A DNA stretch of 64,000 nucleotides from Diploptera punctata (lineage: Eukaryota > Arthropoda > Insecta > Blattodea > Blaberidae): positions 55,177 to 119,176 of the forward strand of contig JASPKZ010009698.1 in assembly GCA_030220185.1 (NCBI GenBank). The letters are read 5' to 3'. Below, piece by piece: positions 1 to 11,692 of the stretch. The notes below the pieces were generated by a model, which searched no databases, was not told where the DNA came from, and saw only the letters and a list, made by a program, of their open reading frames with translations. The position numbers and the translations under genes were made by a program. The stretch's first letter is position 1. Each line of letters begins with the position of its first letter.

Positions 1-98
1 TGAATCATATGCTTTTTTAAGTCTACGTATAGTTGATGTACAGTACCATTATATTCCCATTTCTTTTCTAAAATCTGTCTTATACTAAAAATCTGATC
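1..98 (-). mobile_element. LINE-A fragment (reverse transcriptase segment)
   Basis: This stretch matches 19893-19991 almost base for base, with one base deleted in the T-run near position 18. On the minus strand it covers the LINE-A reverse-transcriptase segment around motif A (KKAYDS). Homology stops near 98, so this is the inner edge of a copy that runs off the left of the window. LINE-A is defined by the better copies at 18783-20256 and 59823-63090. Confidence 0.9.
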
Positions 99-1080
99 AA
101 CACTCTAAATTTAAAAAATATATATATATTTGTCATAGTTGCAGCGTGGATCATATTTTTAAGGAACACGTAATTGAAGAATGGTTTACATGAAGACGTG
201 TTGCATAGAGCTGATCTACAAGAAAATTAATTAAGTAATCAATTAATTAGCCGCCACATTATTTAAATATTATCTTCATTAATTTTGTGTTGTTTTTGTT
301 GCTCAAATCTTAACCAGTCGACAGATAAGCGTTACAAGAACGAGTTTGTGTTAATAATGCAATATATGGCATGCGTAATTATTAGAGGAACTTGAAAACC
401 ATGAAAGTGAGGCAAGTCAGTGATTATCTCAACCCAATTTTTTTTTTCACCCTCCCCCACTACTATCACTGGTCATCGCATTTTAGTTTCCCAACAAATC
501 ACCGCCGTATACGCAAGAATTAGCAGTTGAACCCCATACAGTCTTCTAACTACGGGATTAGCCGTCAAGGAGCATAGGTACCACAGAATCGCACACTGGT
601 CACAGCATTGTGACCGTCATCTAGTGAGGGACATGGAGAAAGTGTTTCGTCAATTTAAGGATTAATGGATATTTACAATAATTTTCACATATTTGTAAAT
701 AATATTGTCCTGAAGTTCTTAAAAATCCTGTGAATTTATAGTTTAGATATATAAAATCAAATTATGAATATTTTACGTTGGTAATTTAAAAACAAGCTAA
801 TTATTTTATATTGTATAAGCACATTTTTTAATGAGTAGGCATCTCCATAAATCAGCAGTATACGAGAACATCCTACACATTCACGGTCGCAGTCAGATTG
901 TGTGCTTCGAATAGTTAAGGTGCTCGATCGCTTTTCCTTGTGAACTAAATGACGTGTGTATAATGTAAACTGAATAACGCGTGTATAAGTATAAACTGTA
1001 TATTGCCTAATTATTTTTCTACTGAACAATGTGTATTTATTTATGATCAGTATGTGTTAACTCAGTCTGCCAGCCAAGGA
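99..1080. other. unassigned AT-rich DNA
   Basis: I see no supported gene or recognised repeat here. The open frames are short, lack codon bias and resemble no family I know. There are a short A/T microsatellite at about 115-130 and a T/C-rich run at about 435-460. Confidence 0.5.
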
Positions 1081-2030
1081 TGAATACTCTTTGAAACACG
1101 ATTCCCGGGTGTAAAAATGATATCACGCTCAACAGTTCATAATATCTATGACAAATTTCACGCAACGGGAAGTGTCGAGCCTAAGAAGCCACACAAACCG
1201 CGTAGTGTTCTCACAAAAAAAACAATAGAAGACATCGGTTATCGATCGTAACAGTATCCTAGAAAATCACTTAGGCACCTTATGCAACAAGCAGGAATAC
1301 CTTAGGGCTCTGTACAAAAAGCTATTAAATTGTTGAAGTTGCATCCATATAAAATAACCAAGACACATGCTCTTCAACCGGTAGCCCTATTCGTAGGCGC
1401 GCATTTTGTGAGTGGATGCAAAATAATATTCATAATGGCCTAATAGACCCACATTTAATATATTTTTCGGATGATATGTGGCTCCATCTTCATGGTTACG
1501 TGAGTTCGCAAAACAATCATCATTGAGGTCCTGAGAACCTTAATATCGTACATGAAGTGCCCCTCCGGGATGCGAAATTCGTGCCCCATTAATGGCGAAA
1601 GAATCATAGGCCCCATTTTCTTTCGGAACTCAGTCGATTCTCATACATATGTGAATGACTTTTGTCACCCTTCTTCAGGGAATTAACTGACAGGGAGCGT
1701 GATTTCACATTCTTCCAGCAAGACTCAGCTACAGCTCATACAGTTAATATTTCACCGCGTGTTCCACGACAGAATTATTAGTAGGGATTTATGACCTGCT
1801 CTTTCTCCCAATGTAACCCCCTGCGATTTCTACCTCTGGAGTAAATTGAAAAATGCTGTGTACAAGAAAACCCCTGCACTCTGGAAAAACTAAAACGTAA
1901 TATCCGTGACGAAATTAATAACATCAGTAGAAGAGAACTACAGCGAGTTATGAGAAATGTTATAAAGAGGTGTAAAAAATGTATGGACAACGAAGGTGGA
2001 CAGTTTCAGCGCCTGCTTCAATTAAGTTGG
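1081..2030 (+). pseudogene. mariner-like transposase, heavily mutated
   Basis: The plus strand reads as a decayed Tc1/mariner-superfamily transposase (cut-and-paste DNA transposition at TA sites). In order: a helix-turn-helix stretch (ISRSTVHNIYDKFHATGSVE, about 1120-1180), the segment KSLRHLMQQAG with LHPYKI, then FSDDMWLHLHGYV at about 1465-1505, which corresponds to the first catalytic Asp block. QQDSATAH at about 1717-1740 is the second Asp block, and PNVTPCDFYLW at about 1805-1840 is the third. The gap between the second and third Asp is about 33-34 residues, consistent with a DD34D-type enzyme. A C-terminal stretch (RRELQRVMRNVIKRC) follows to about 2020. Several frameshifts and stops make it inactive. 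I did not find convincing terminal inverted repeats, so the element ends are unknown. The superfamily is clear; the lineage is not. Confidence 0.85.
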
Positions 2031-2837
2031 TAAGTACGACAATTTGTAAAATAGTTATGAAAATATGTGTGGTTGTATCACCGCGATCCTACGCTGTCCG
2101 TTCCCCGCCGCGAGTGCGTCAGCAGTGTATAGTGAAATTCCCATCGTATACTGGCCAATGCTATACTGATCGCACTGCGTATATATAAATAAATAAATAA
2201 ATATATATATATATATATATAATGACCTTGTAAAGAAATAAGTACGTACACTATGGTGGCTTCATCCGTTAGTAAAATAAAGAGAGTTTGATTGTTCTTT
2301 TCTAACATTTATAACAAATATAGGAACTTTATTTTTTTTCTGTAGAGTATGACGAAGTTCCTATATACCATGTGTATGAGTATATATTATGTGCGTGTGT
2401 GTTATATCACATTCTTCGTTAGTTGTTGGTATATATAACATCGTGTAGTGGAGCTCTCTGTGAAAACAATTCTGATGTTGATATTGTGATTATCCATTGT
2501 ACAGTGAGTGTGCGGTCATACATCGGTTTACGGCTCGGAAGCCAATATACCGATCGAGGTTCACGCTCGATCCATAGTGTACGAGCCTTTGACTCGAGTG
2601 CGTCGATTATATTTGTGGTTATAGAGATGTAGTGTCATACTACACCACCCATTTAAACTGAATACTCGTTGTATTAAAGCATTATTTGGCGCTGTTTTGT
2701 GTTCTGCTTTAGTATTAAGTATTAAGTATTAGTATTAAGTCTTAGCAAGGCGTCTGCGCTAATAAGTGATGAATCTATGGAGACAGGAAACGAGAGCGTC
2801 GGACTCATCGAAATCTGAGAAGACTCTCATGTTAAAT
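2031..2837. other. unassigned DNA with short simple repeats
   Basis: No gene is supported. It contains a TAAA/TA microsatellite at about 2185-2222 and a short imperfect TATTAAG/TAGTATTAAG repeat at about 2711-2745. Confidence 0.5.
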
Positions 2838-2995
2838 TTGAAAAATATTTTGTATTTGTATTTATTTATTTAGCCTGGTGGACTTAATACCATATGACCA
2901 TCTCTTCCACTCACCAGGACAAACATATATTACATCAGAATATAACAATCACAATAACTCTAATATTAAATACTAAATGAAGATTTGATCAATAA

Positions 2996-3050
<55 letters not shown>

Positions 3051-4235
3051 TATATATATATATATATATCAATACGTGAAGGAAAAACTTTGTATTCCTT
3101 TTTAAGTACATTGCGCGCACGGAGGAGTGTGATATTTGGCATAATTAAAGTTCGTATAGAGAAGGAGTGCAGAAATAAAAGTTATGTATAATATGTGTTA
3201 CAAATAAGTTAAATTAAACAATGCAATCTCTAAGGAATTTATATGTATTACCCAATTCATTTGTTTACGTTCAAACAGAAAGTGCATTGTTGCAAAAAGA
3301 AAATTGTGCAGCAGCAATGTGAATTTACTTAATCCAGCGTATTTATTATTAGAGGTTTATTATTAGTGATTTAAAAAAACTGGGTACATTTTATTAACTA
3401 TATTTAAATTAAACCCAGTCTAATCTTTGTTTTAGTAATTTCTTTACATTTTCTATATTTACACATTCGCACCTACTTCCATTATGCCTCGACATAGAAC
3501 ATTGACGGATGAGCGAGACACAAAGAGGAATATTCCCGTACACATAATAATAGACCAAATGCAAATTTAAAATAGTATAAATAGTATACAAATGTCAAAT
3601 GATGCATTATTGTTTTTTTTTATATATGGCTTAGCTAAGCTATACACATATTTCCTATCGTTCTTATTTTTAAAATTAATGCATAGAGAAGTATTTGTAT
3701 CAAACTCAAAAATTTAACGAATTATGGTCGAATTTCGACCCTGGGCGACCACTAGTACCTATTATATTACAATCTATAATACAACCTGTTAACAATAGTT
3801 AAGATTAAGACTAAAACTAATAATAAAATGTATACAAGCAAGATAAATTAAATTGTTGCTAGACTGTCCCTGTCTAATGTATATAAAAAAATGTGATACA
3901 GAAAACTAATTTTACGGTTATACAATATTTAAACAAATGAAAATATTTGTTAATCTTGATATTACTTTCATAAATAATTCAATTTACTAATTGTTAAAAG
4001 AATGCTATCAGTGAGGTGTATAAGTTAGTTTGTATTAAATAAATATTTAGTTTGTTTTTTAACGATGTTATAGTTTGACAATCTCTGACATAGGGCGGAA
4101 GGGAATTCCATGTTTTGGCAAGTGAGACTGTAAAAGATAATGAATAATATACAGTGTAATGACGACATAAAACAGAACAATTTAAAAAAGGACTCAAACT
4201 TTGAACAGGTTCCAACCAAATGTGTGGCACCTTTT
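2838..4235 (-). mobile_element. CR1/L2-like LINE 3' end, split by an insertion
   Basis: On the minus strand, 4230-3994 encodes the C-terminal end of a LINE polyprotein (HTVYYSLSFTVSLAKTWNSL, then PPYVRDCQTITSLKNKL). This aligns with the end of the better copy at 9984-11692 and with the copy at 31542-32200. A 3' untranslated region follows, ending at 2838-2900 in the terminal hairpin motif (GAGTGGAAGAG on the minus strand) and a TAAATAAATACAAA tail. Comparison with 31542-32200 shows the 3' UTR is interrupted at about 3000-3755. The copy is 5'-truncated, as is usual for LINEs. Confidence 0.85.
3000..3755. repeat. (TA)n tract plus about 690-bp insertion inside a LINE 3' UTR
   Basis: The sister copy at about 31690-31710 reads straight through this point, so these 750 bp are extra. 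The left part (about 3000-3069) is a TA microsatellite. The rest has no recognisable coding content and no clear terminal repeats, so the inserted element is not identified. Confidence 0.6.
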
Positions 4236-4404
4236 TTTGTAAGAACTAATTAACTTTGTAATAACGTAACTGAATAACAGTTATCTCCATGAAGTTTACA
4301 TAGGAAATCAGATCTAATAAGAACAGTTAAGTCTGGTAGACTGGCATAGGCATGACATGTGGATTTTTATCCCTAGAATAATTTGGCCCAGTTTCCAAAT
4401 GAGT

Positions 4405-4584
4405 TTAGTCTATACCCATATATCCTCACGTTGGGACAACGGTGTTCCTTTTTGGAAGTTATTTAACTAACCTTATTTAGTTACACTTATTTCCCTACAT
4501 ATGCCAGCGAGTGATATGTGGTTAGCACATCGCCTCAAAGAGACAACTAGTAGGCAACAAACATATTACTCTCATGGGAAAGAC
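4405..4584 (-). repeat. Dispersed repeat F (SINE-3-like body)
   Basis: Shares an ordered set of blocks with 32209-32400 (tatttccct..., atgtggtta/gtatgtggttgg, gagacatctagtagcaac). The central GTGGTTAGCA block also resembles part of the SINE at 56946-57297. It lies just left of a SINE-1 copy. Probably a degraded SINE body on the minus strand; function none. Confidence 0.5.
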
Positions 4585-4805
4585 CGATGATTAAATTTTG
4601 TTCAGAGGCTCCAATTTAGGTTTGACATTTATTTACGAGTCCGAAAATCTGCAGGCTCAGAACCCACGACTTAAAGTCCCTCCTGGAGAACTTGCCCTTA
4701 TATTTTTTTTCATCCTAAAAAATAAAATTATCTTGGCCGGGTTTGAACTTGGGAGCCTCGGGACTGAGACAAGTATCTTAACACCTAGACCGCCGAGATC
4801 GATTT
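4585..4805 (-). mobile_element. SINE-1 copy (tRNA-derived)
   Basis: Reads on the minus strand as a tRNA-like head followed by a unique body. It aligns with 46003-46402: ACGAGTCCGAAAATCTGCAG, the CCCACGACTTAAAGTCCCTC block, and GGCCGGGTTTGAACTTGGGA, which holds the reversed B box. More diverged than the copies at 31 and 46 kb. Confidence 0.75.
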
Positions 4806-5043
4806 CCAAAGTAATAAATAATAAAAGTAAGAATAATATTAAAATTCTAATTTTAATTGATAATGAAAATCATTCTCTAGTATTTAAGAGAAGGAAAAAA
4901 AATCTAATCTACAGTGTTCGCAGGTACTTCTACCCCCTTTATGTCTTAGATAAAAACAGTTTTTGGGTTTCCTGCTATACACAAATCCTTGTAGTTCTAC
5001 TCTTCCTGCTTATTTTGATAATTTATCTGCTAGTTCATTTACA

Positions 5044-5045
5044 GG

Positions 5046-5084
<39 letters not shown>

Positions 5085-5096
5085 GTTATTGTTATT

Positions 5097-5167
<71 letters not shown>
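5044..5167. repeat. (ATT)n microsatellite
   Basis: Long TTA/ATT trinucleotide run with a short TTG-containing interruption near 5085-5100. The apparent reading frames through it encode only Tyr, Ile or Leu runs and are artefacts. Confidence 0.95.
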
Positions 5168-5169
<2 letters not shown>

Positions 5170-5175
5170 AATCAC

Positions 5176-5330
5176 TAATATTAGAAAGAATGGGCCGAAC
5201 AAGAATACCACGTCAAATCTTAAATTACCAGCCACCAGGCAAGAGATCTTTGGGTAGACTTTTCAAACGTTGGATTGAGACCTTAACAGACCCCTAAATC
5301 TATCACATGAAAGGAAGAAGAAGAAGAATA
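5176..5330 (+). mobile_element. LINE-D 3' end fragment
   Basis: About 140 bp nearly identical to 49735-49880. The plus strand encodes the C-terminal RTRIPRQILNYQPPGKRSLG block, then a short 3' UTR and a GAA/AATAAG-rich tail (about 5310-5345). It is 5'-truncated directly next to the (ATT)n tract. Confidence 0.85.
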
Positions 5331-5654
5331 ATAATAAGAAGAAGTAATATTGATAAAGTAAAACATTAATTGAATAGAAAACGAAGCAAACTTGAGTACA
5401 TTATTGCAAATAACGAGTTTTAAAGAAGGATAAACTAGCATAAATATACATCTCGGTTAATAGTAGCAATTTCTTGTGATTTATTTTCACGGATTCTCTC
5501 TTTCTTTTTTTTTTTGTTTAACCTCTCCTTTATATATACTTTTCTGTGTCCCATGTCACCCGAGCCTTACAGGGACACGATTTATCGGAAATTGACTTTA
5601 AGTATTGAAACACATACATACTTTTTTATACACAAATATATGGATAAGTGATAA

Positions 5655-5932
5655 GTTCAATGTAGGGGCCACCTCCAAGACAACATGGACATTTAAGTCA
5701 GGGAAAGAATTCACTCACAAATTCATACTAAACAATACAAACCTGTAGGTTGAATATGATGACAAAATAATGTTCGGGGACTTTTTGGAACTTAACGTTA
5801 CCCGGCATTTGTTTTACAGGACAGGAAAAACCCTGAAAGCAGTTCACTCGGGAAACGTGTTCTGACCGGAGATCGAACCTGGACCCGCTGCCTACGAAGA
5901 AACGTTTCCCCTAGGCCATCGTTTCCCAAACC
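5655..5932 (-). mobile_element. SINE-4 copy
   Basis: On the minus strand: a tRNA-like head with A-box-like GATGGCCTAGGGG and B box AGGTTCGATCTCC (about 5870-5930). Next come the family blocks CAGGGTTTTTCCTGTCCTG and GTCCCCGAACATTATTTTG, then a tail containing CCATGTTGTCTTGGAGGTGG. The same tail type is found at 37100-37428, defining a subfamily distinct from 6955-7265 and 23375-23680. Confidence 0.75.
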
Positions 5933-6015
5933 AGTGGGTTCGTCAAAACTTTTCCGTAATGGCGGTTTTCTAGGTTAGGTCTATTGTTGTTTCCTTCATT
6001 TCTGCAGCAATGAAA

Positions 6016-6034
6016 TAATAATGATGATAATAAT

Positions 6035-6078
<44 letters not shown>

Positions 6079-6114
6079 TAATAATAATAATGTAATAATT
6101 ATTATTATTATTAT
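6016..6114. repeat. (AAT)n microsatellite
   Basis: Run of AAT/ATA units with GAT interruptions, ending in ATT units, so the tract is weakly self-complementary. Confidence 0.9.
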
Positions 6115-6954
6115 GTTAGAATTAAATAACCCTATAATTCCCTCTGTTGCATATGTGTAACATCGGGAATTTATCACATTATTTCCACAATAAATTAGGC
6201 ATAATATTTACCGCGAATGCCTGATTTACAGTTATGTAACAATGTTAGGAATGCATTTGCTTTCTCTACAACTAGCCTACACGTTGTGTAACTATTAAGC
6301 CGTAACTAGAGTAACTTTAGATTTCAACCGTTAAGGGTTAAGTTAATTTAAGGTTATTAAACCTTTCTCTTGGAATTACATTTTATGCATGTCTACTGTA
6401 TGTATATTAAAAGTCAGTGGTTCGCTCAACTCAGATCGTTGTAGAAGGGGTTCGCGATTCGAAAAAGGTTGGGAACGGCTGCCCTAGGCCACAGTGATGG
6501 ACAATTTTCATTATAAACAAAACTTTCTGAATCTCTGATTGATATAAACGGAAATAACTTACTATTAAAACAAGACCGTTGTTGGTAAATACGTGCAGCA
6601 ACGCCCCAGGACAATAAACATAAAACCAGTTACTGTGCGACAGTTTTAAAAAAATGTTATACAATACATATCATTATTTACAATGTTAAATGCTATAAAA
6701 TCCAACAAAATGGTAGAAAGTTGGCTATTCGCCGTTTCTTATTTTAATACGAATTTCTTCCATCAAAATACTTTTAGGTCAATGTTACTTCCTTGGAAAA
6801 TGTTTTATCTGATCTTTTTGATTATATGATTGAAACTTGTTTTTTTTATGCATTTCCACAAGACTTTCTTTTTTTTAAACTCCAATATGCTTTAAACCTT
6901 GCTCTTTATGGATAGACTTTTAATTTTTACACGGCTATTTAATAAAAGTCCACT
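6115..6954. other. unassigned AT-rich DNA
   Basis: I see no gene or repeat family that I can name. Reading frames on the minus strand at 6430-6660 are short and overlap one another in different frames, as in non-coding DNA. Confidence 0.5.
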
Positions 6955-7265
6955 GCTATGGTCTAGAAGTAGCGTGCTGTCTTGTCACGCAGAGGACCCG
7001 GGTTCGATTCCCGATCAGAACAAGCTTCCAGGATGAGGTATTTTTCGGGGTTTTTCCTCACCTGCAAGACAAATGTCAGGAAGCGTTTAGACCCAAACGG
7101 TCCCCGAACATTATCTGGCTATCATCATCATCATCATCCTTAACTGCACGGTGTGGAAAGCAAAGGGAAGTTACCACATCTATAATTACCTAGTAAAGCT
7201 AAAAAAAAAGCATAGCATGAAAACGTTATGATTGCAGTGAAAGACCTGCTCTAGGGCAGAACACT
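6955..7265 (+). mobile_element. SINE-4 copy
   Basis: Plus-strand tRNA-like head: A-box-like TGGTCTAGAAGTAGCGTG and B box GGGTTCGATTCCC (about 7000-7012). The family body follows (TTTTCGGGGTTTTTCCTCAC, GTCCCCGAACATTATCTGGC), then a CATCATCAT tract and a 3' part ending in GCAGTGAAAGACCTGCTC. The 3' part matches 23375-23680 in reverse. Confidence 0.8.
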
Positions 7266-7456
7266 ATAAAAACATTTAAAAAATTAATAAAAAATTATAA
7301 TTATTATTATTGATATATTTTATTAATTATGATAGATTTAAAGTCTTAAGATCGCCTCTTCCACTAAAAAAGCCAAATATACAAACTACAAACTCGACCC
7401 CATCAACGGGGACACGAAACTCCATTAAGGAGAGGATACAAAATACAAATATTACT

Positions 7457-8192
7457 GATAACTAACTAACTCACTGGCACTATCGAACCCGTAGGTTTAT
7501 GACCGGGCGGACATAAGCTCTCCATACATCCCATCCTGAGCTAATGTTTTCCAATCATTCCCTGTATAATCTACTTCCCTCAAATCATAATTAATGCTAT
7601 TTTCCCACCTCATTCTTGATCTAACAACTGGGAATTTCCCCTCTGGTTTTCCTACAAAAAAGCTTCCATGCACGTCTTTCATTCCCCATTCGTTCTACAT
7701 ATCCTGTTCATAGTAGTCTACGAGACTTAACTGTTCTTATTATATCTGGCTTCCTATAAAGACCATGTAGTTCATTGTTATGTAGTATTCTCCATTCACC
7801 TGTGTGTTCATCTCTCTTTGGTCCAAAAATGTTCCTAAAAACTTTATTCTGAAATACTTGTAATCTCCTTTCCTCCCTTAAAGTAATAGTCCATATTCCG
7901 CATCCAGAATATAACTGGTAGAATAATAGTTTTATATATTTTTTTCAGTTTAACGTTTTTTGAACGGAGTTGGGACTTCAAGAGTCTCTGTAATGCATAA
8001 TAGCACGCCTTTTCAGAATTGAGCCTATGTTTAATTTCTTTGTGCATCTCATTCCTATTTGTGATTATTGTTTCTAGGTATTTGAATTCAGCCGCTTCCT
8101 CATAATTTCCCTCATTTGTCATTAACTGTCCATTTTCATTATAAAATGTATTTCAATGTGTGACCATACAGGGCCTATTTAGTTTTATTGAT
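7457..8192 (-). mobile_element. LINE-A 3' end
   Basis: Minus-strand copy of the last third of the LINE-A reading frame. The stretch 8122-7860 encodes EFKYLETIITNRNEMHKEIK, and 7682-7500 encodes the C-terminal GKPEGK...RMRWEN segment. It ends at the conserved 3' terminus (CACTGGCACTATCGAACCCG on plus) with an AACT-type tail at 7458-7475. Frameshifts break it several times. It is 5'-truncated near 8192. Confidence 0.9.
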
Positions 8193-8370
8193 AAATAAAT
8201 GCAAATTACTTTACATTACATATGGGTCATTCTATGCAAAACAGTATTACGTAAGACGTCAATAAGCCAAATTCGTCCAATACTAACTCATTATATATAT
8301 TATATTAATTTACAAAATTGTGCTCTATTAATACCGTTTAAATTTTATGCACGGTTGAAATACTAATTTA

Positions 8371-9045
8371 TTTTTCATTTTTTAGTTCGGTTTTCTAATA
8401 AAGAGTGTTGTTTTAGTTTTTTAAACTATTATTTATTTATATGTGAATTTAATTATTCAGTTTTCTGTAATAGTAATTTTAAAAATATATTCTTAAATAT
8501 CTTCAATTCCAATTTTAACAGCTTCCTCGAAATATAGTGTCTTAATAATATCTTTCGTAGGCTATCTAACAATAGCATAACCACTTTTCTGTGATTATTC
8601 TTATGACCAGAAACAAGTTAAATTAAGTCTGTGCGCTCAAATAATAAAATTTTAATTTCCAACACGCTTGGGATAAAATTAAAGTGGTCAACAAAAAAAT
8701 CATCTCCAATACATCTAGAATAAAACTAGTGTTATCTACAAAAAAAATAATTTTACCATCAAAAGCGTGGGGTGCTTTTATGATTTTTACGATTTTTATT
8801 AGAGACTTTAATTTTACCAATATCTGTTTATTATCAAATATTGATGTAGAACACCACACGTTTTTGATGGTAAAATTATTTTTTTGAAGATAACATTAGT
8901 TTTATTCTAGATGTGTTGAGGATGATTTTTTTGTTGGCCACTTTAATTTTATCCCGAGCGTGTTGGAAATTAAAATTATTTTCATTTTTTAGTTCGGTTT
9001 TCTAATAAAACGTGTTGTTTTAGCTTTTTAAACTATTATTTTTTT
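8371..9045. mobile_element. Foldback (palindromic) element with flanking direct repeats
   Basis: The arms at about 8641-8778 and 8838-8982 are inverted copies of one another: TTTTAATTTCCAACACGC against GTGTTGGAAATTAAAATT, and ATAATTTTACCATCAAAA against its complement. About 60 bp separate them. A 65-bp direct repeat lies outside, at 8371-8440 and 8980-9045 (TTAGTTCGGTTTTCTAATAA). Overlapping reading frames on both strands here simply mirror the palindrome. No transposase is encoded. Confidence 0.75.
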
Positions 9046-9136
9046 TATTTTTTAGTTTGGTTTTCTAAAAATGTAAATATCTTAAAATTCGATACTATTG
9101 TAGTATGAGCTAAAAGTAATACTCTTCTAAAAAAAG

Positions 9137-9227
9137 CCCTCCGGGCCTGATTTGAACCAGCGACCTATGGATTACTGAAATTATATACCACTACAGTCCT
9201 CCACTCTACCAACTGAGCTACCACAAC
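9137..9227 (-). tRNA. tRNA-Tyr(GUA)-like pseudogene with intron-like insert
   Basis: Minus strand: D arm TAGCTCAGTTGGTAGAG, anticodon stretch GGACTGTAG giving GUA, a 17-18 nt insert at the usual tRNA-Tyr intron position (after base 37), then ATCCATAGGTCGC and T arm GCTGGTTCAAATCAGGC. A TTTTTTT pol III terminator follows directly. The acceptor strands (GTTGTGG and CCGGAGG) pair at only a few positions, and the anticodon stem has a mismatch. I therefore call it a pseudogene or SINE head, not a working tRNA. Confidence 0.7.
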
Positions 9228-9983
9228 GATAGAATAAGAAGTCGATACGTCCGCAACCTATAATACCGGTCTTTATTTTGTTGATGTCCTAATGATCCTG
9301 GCCAGAATCATAGAAAACATTTATGAAATTATTGTATTGTTATTGGTCCTTTAAAAGTATACAAAGTTTCAAGTCGATCCAATGTTTTAAGTGGGTGAAA
9401 ATCGTGTTGAAAGATTCCGTTACATAGATAGATACAGGCCAAGCTAATATAAAGCGTGTAAAAAATAAATAATGTTGTACAAAGTATTTTCATTAAGTTG
9501 TAAAAATTTCATAATAGAATCTTTGTAAATAAATCATTAAATTAAATCAACTCATCCCACATAGATGGTGGAGCGATTTGTTCTTAGACCAGTCACTGCC
9601 AGGTATGTTCTGCATGGGTGGGCTGCAGTAAGAGCGTGACCGTACACTGCCGCGACTTTTGACTGCAACAACAATAGTTCCAGTTCTTATTTATTTCAAA
9701 TTTCCCGAAATTTCGGGATTTCAATATGAAAATGTTTGGTGATAGTTTGAGAAATTATTTATCTCAATGTAAACAAATGGAACCCAATAGAAAAATTATT
9801 CGGTTTAAAAAATAATTATTTCTTTAGTTTAATGGTTTTAATACATACTCGAAGATAAAATACAGAAAAATCTCAAAAACATTTTCAAAAAAACATATTC
9901 AATTGACACATCAGTTCATTGACAATTTTTTTATATTGATTCAAAAGCGCATGTTATATAGACTTCAAGTTAACCTTCCGAAT
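9228..9983. other. unassigned DNA; probable repeat tail at 9340-9470
   Basis: No gene is supported. The stretch around 9365-9470 (AAGTTTCAAGTCGATCC, then CAGGCCAAGCTAATATAAAG) has the look of a dispersed arthropod retroelement tail, but no second copy is present in the window. The rest is AT-rich and featureless to me. Confidence 0.35.
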
Positions 9984-11692
9984 ATTTCTTCCATCATTAC
10001 GAGTTGAATGACCATTTTACCCGCCTCCCTTCTGACAACACCTCACAACACAAACGACAGACAATAGATGAACTAATGTCATATTCCCAACCTACCCGAG
10101 ACAAATTCTTTTTTTCCTATATCTCACCTGATGACGCCAAAAGAGCAGTATTACGTATTAAATCTAAAGCACAAGGAATAGACAATATAACAATAACTCT
10201 CCTGCAAAAAAATAATAGACATTATTCTCCCAACAATAACCCACATTTTTAATGCCTCTATAATGACTGGGACTTTTCCCAGACTCTGGAAAATGGCTAT
10301 AGTTCGTCCTACACCGAAATCAAACACTCCCACAACACTCGATGATTATAGACCAATTAGTATTCTTCCCTGTTTATCTAAAGCACTGGAAACAATAATA
10401 CACTCACAGTTAACAGACTACCTCACCACACACGACTTACTTGATGAACATCAGTCTGGTTTTAGAACAGGACATCACACAAGTACTGCACTACTTGACA
10501 TTGTAGAGGACATAAGAGACTCAATGGACAAAAGCAAACTCACCGCAATAGTCCTACTCCGACTACAGCAAAGCCTTTGACACAGTAGATATAGACTTAA
10601 TGCTAGCGAGACTAAAGACACTACATCTGTCGGAAAACTGCCTTGATTGGTTTGCATCTTACCTCACTAATCGTCAGCAATCAGTTTCTGTTAATAATCG
10701 CATTTCTTCCTGGCGCTTGGTGAGGAAAGGGGTACCTCAAGGCGGCGTCCTCGCTCCTCTTCTCTTCTCGATTTATATTAATGACGTGACCAAGAAACTA
10801 CAAAACTGCAAACATCATCTTTACGCCGACGACCTACAGATTTACACACACTTTAGGCCTGACGAAATTAATGAATATATTGACAAAGTAAACACTGACC
10901 TCAGGCATATATTTTTATAGCCCAGACAATATGGGCTGAAACTAAATGTAAACAAAACGCAAAGCAATAATTATTGAACATCCAAGGCTATTACACCTCA
11001 TAAACAATGGCAATATGCCGGTTGTGATATTAGATAATGAACAAATTCCTTATACCGACGTCGTTAAAAACTTGGGATTTTACTTAGATTCTAATTTAAA
11101 ATGGCATGAGCAAGTAAAACAAACATCTAAAAGGATCTTCTCCATAATGCATTCCCTAAAGCGACTTAAACATTTCCTTCCTACAACTCTTAAAATAATT
11201 TTAATCCAAACTTTAGTGATGCCGCATTTTGACTACTGTGACGTTCTACTAACTGACATAAGTGACGGATTGTCGGACAAACTGCAGCGTGTCCATAATA
11301 TGTGTATCAGATTCATATTTAATGTTCGAAAATACGATCACATTTCTCCATTATTCCACGAATTGTCATGGCTACATCTAAAAGAGAGAAGAAAATCGCA
11401 CTGTCTAATTCTCCTATTTAAGATCCTACATACCTCGATTCCCAATTATTTATCATCCCGTTTCCAGTATCTATCCACAAACCATAACTTAAACACAAGA
11501 TCACAACATAGTCTCTTACTTAATATACCGCAACATAGGACATCACATCACTCCATGTCATATACCATCTCCACTTCTCGCAACTGGAATTCCCTACCAC
11601 AAGAAATAAGGGGCTGCCGGACATTGGCATCTTTTAAAAGAAATCTAAATTTATATTTGCTCCAAACTCGACTTCATTATTATCCAGTGTAA
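9984..11692 (+). pseudogene. Reverse transcriptase of the CR1/L2-like LINE
   Basis: This would copy the element RNA into DNA by target-primed reverse transcription. Reading order: LNDHFTRLPS; the DDYRPISILPCLSKALE block at about 10340-10395; QSGFRTGHHTSTALLD at about 10450-10500; motif A (YSKAFDTVD, about 10560-10590) where a frameshift falls; motif B GVPQGGVLAPLLFSIYIND at about 10730-10785; catalytic motif C LYADDLQIY at about 10820-10845; and YTDVVKNLGFYLD at about 11050. The C-terminal region NWNSLPQEIRG ends at 11692. The frame is broken near 10205 (A-run), near 10560, and at a stop near 10918, so the gene is dead. The catalytic DD is intact. The family assignment (Jockey/CR1/L2 side of the non-LTR tree) rests on motif style only. 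Confidence 0.9.

Noticed and set aside
4598..5257. 219-codon plus-strand open frame
   Set aside because: It runs through SINE-1 in antisense, an (ATT)n microsatellite (poly-Tyr/Ile) and LINE-D in the wrong frame; not a gene.
8623..8887. Overlapping open frames on opposite strands
   Set aside because: They mirror each other because the DNA is a palindrome.
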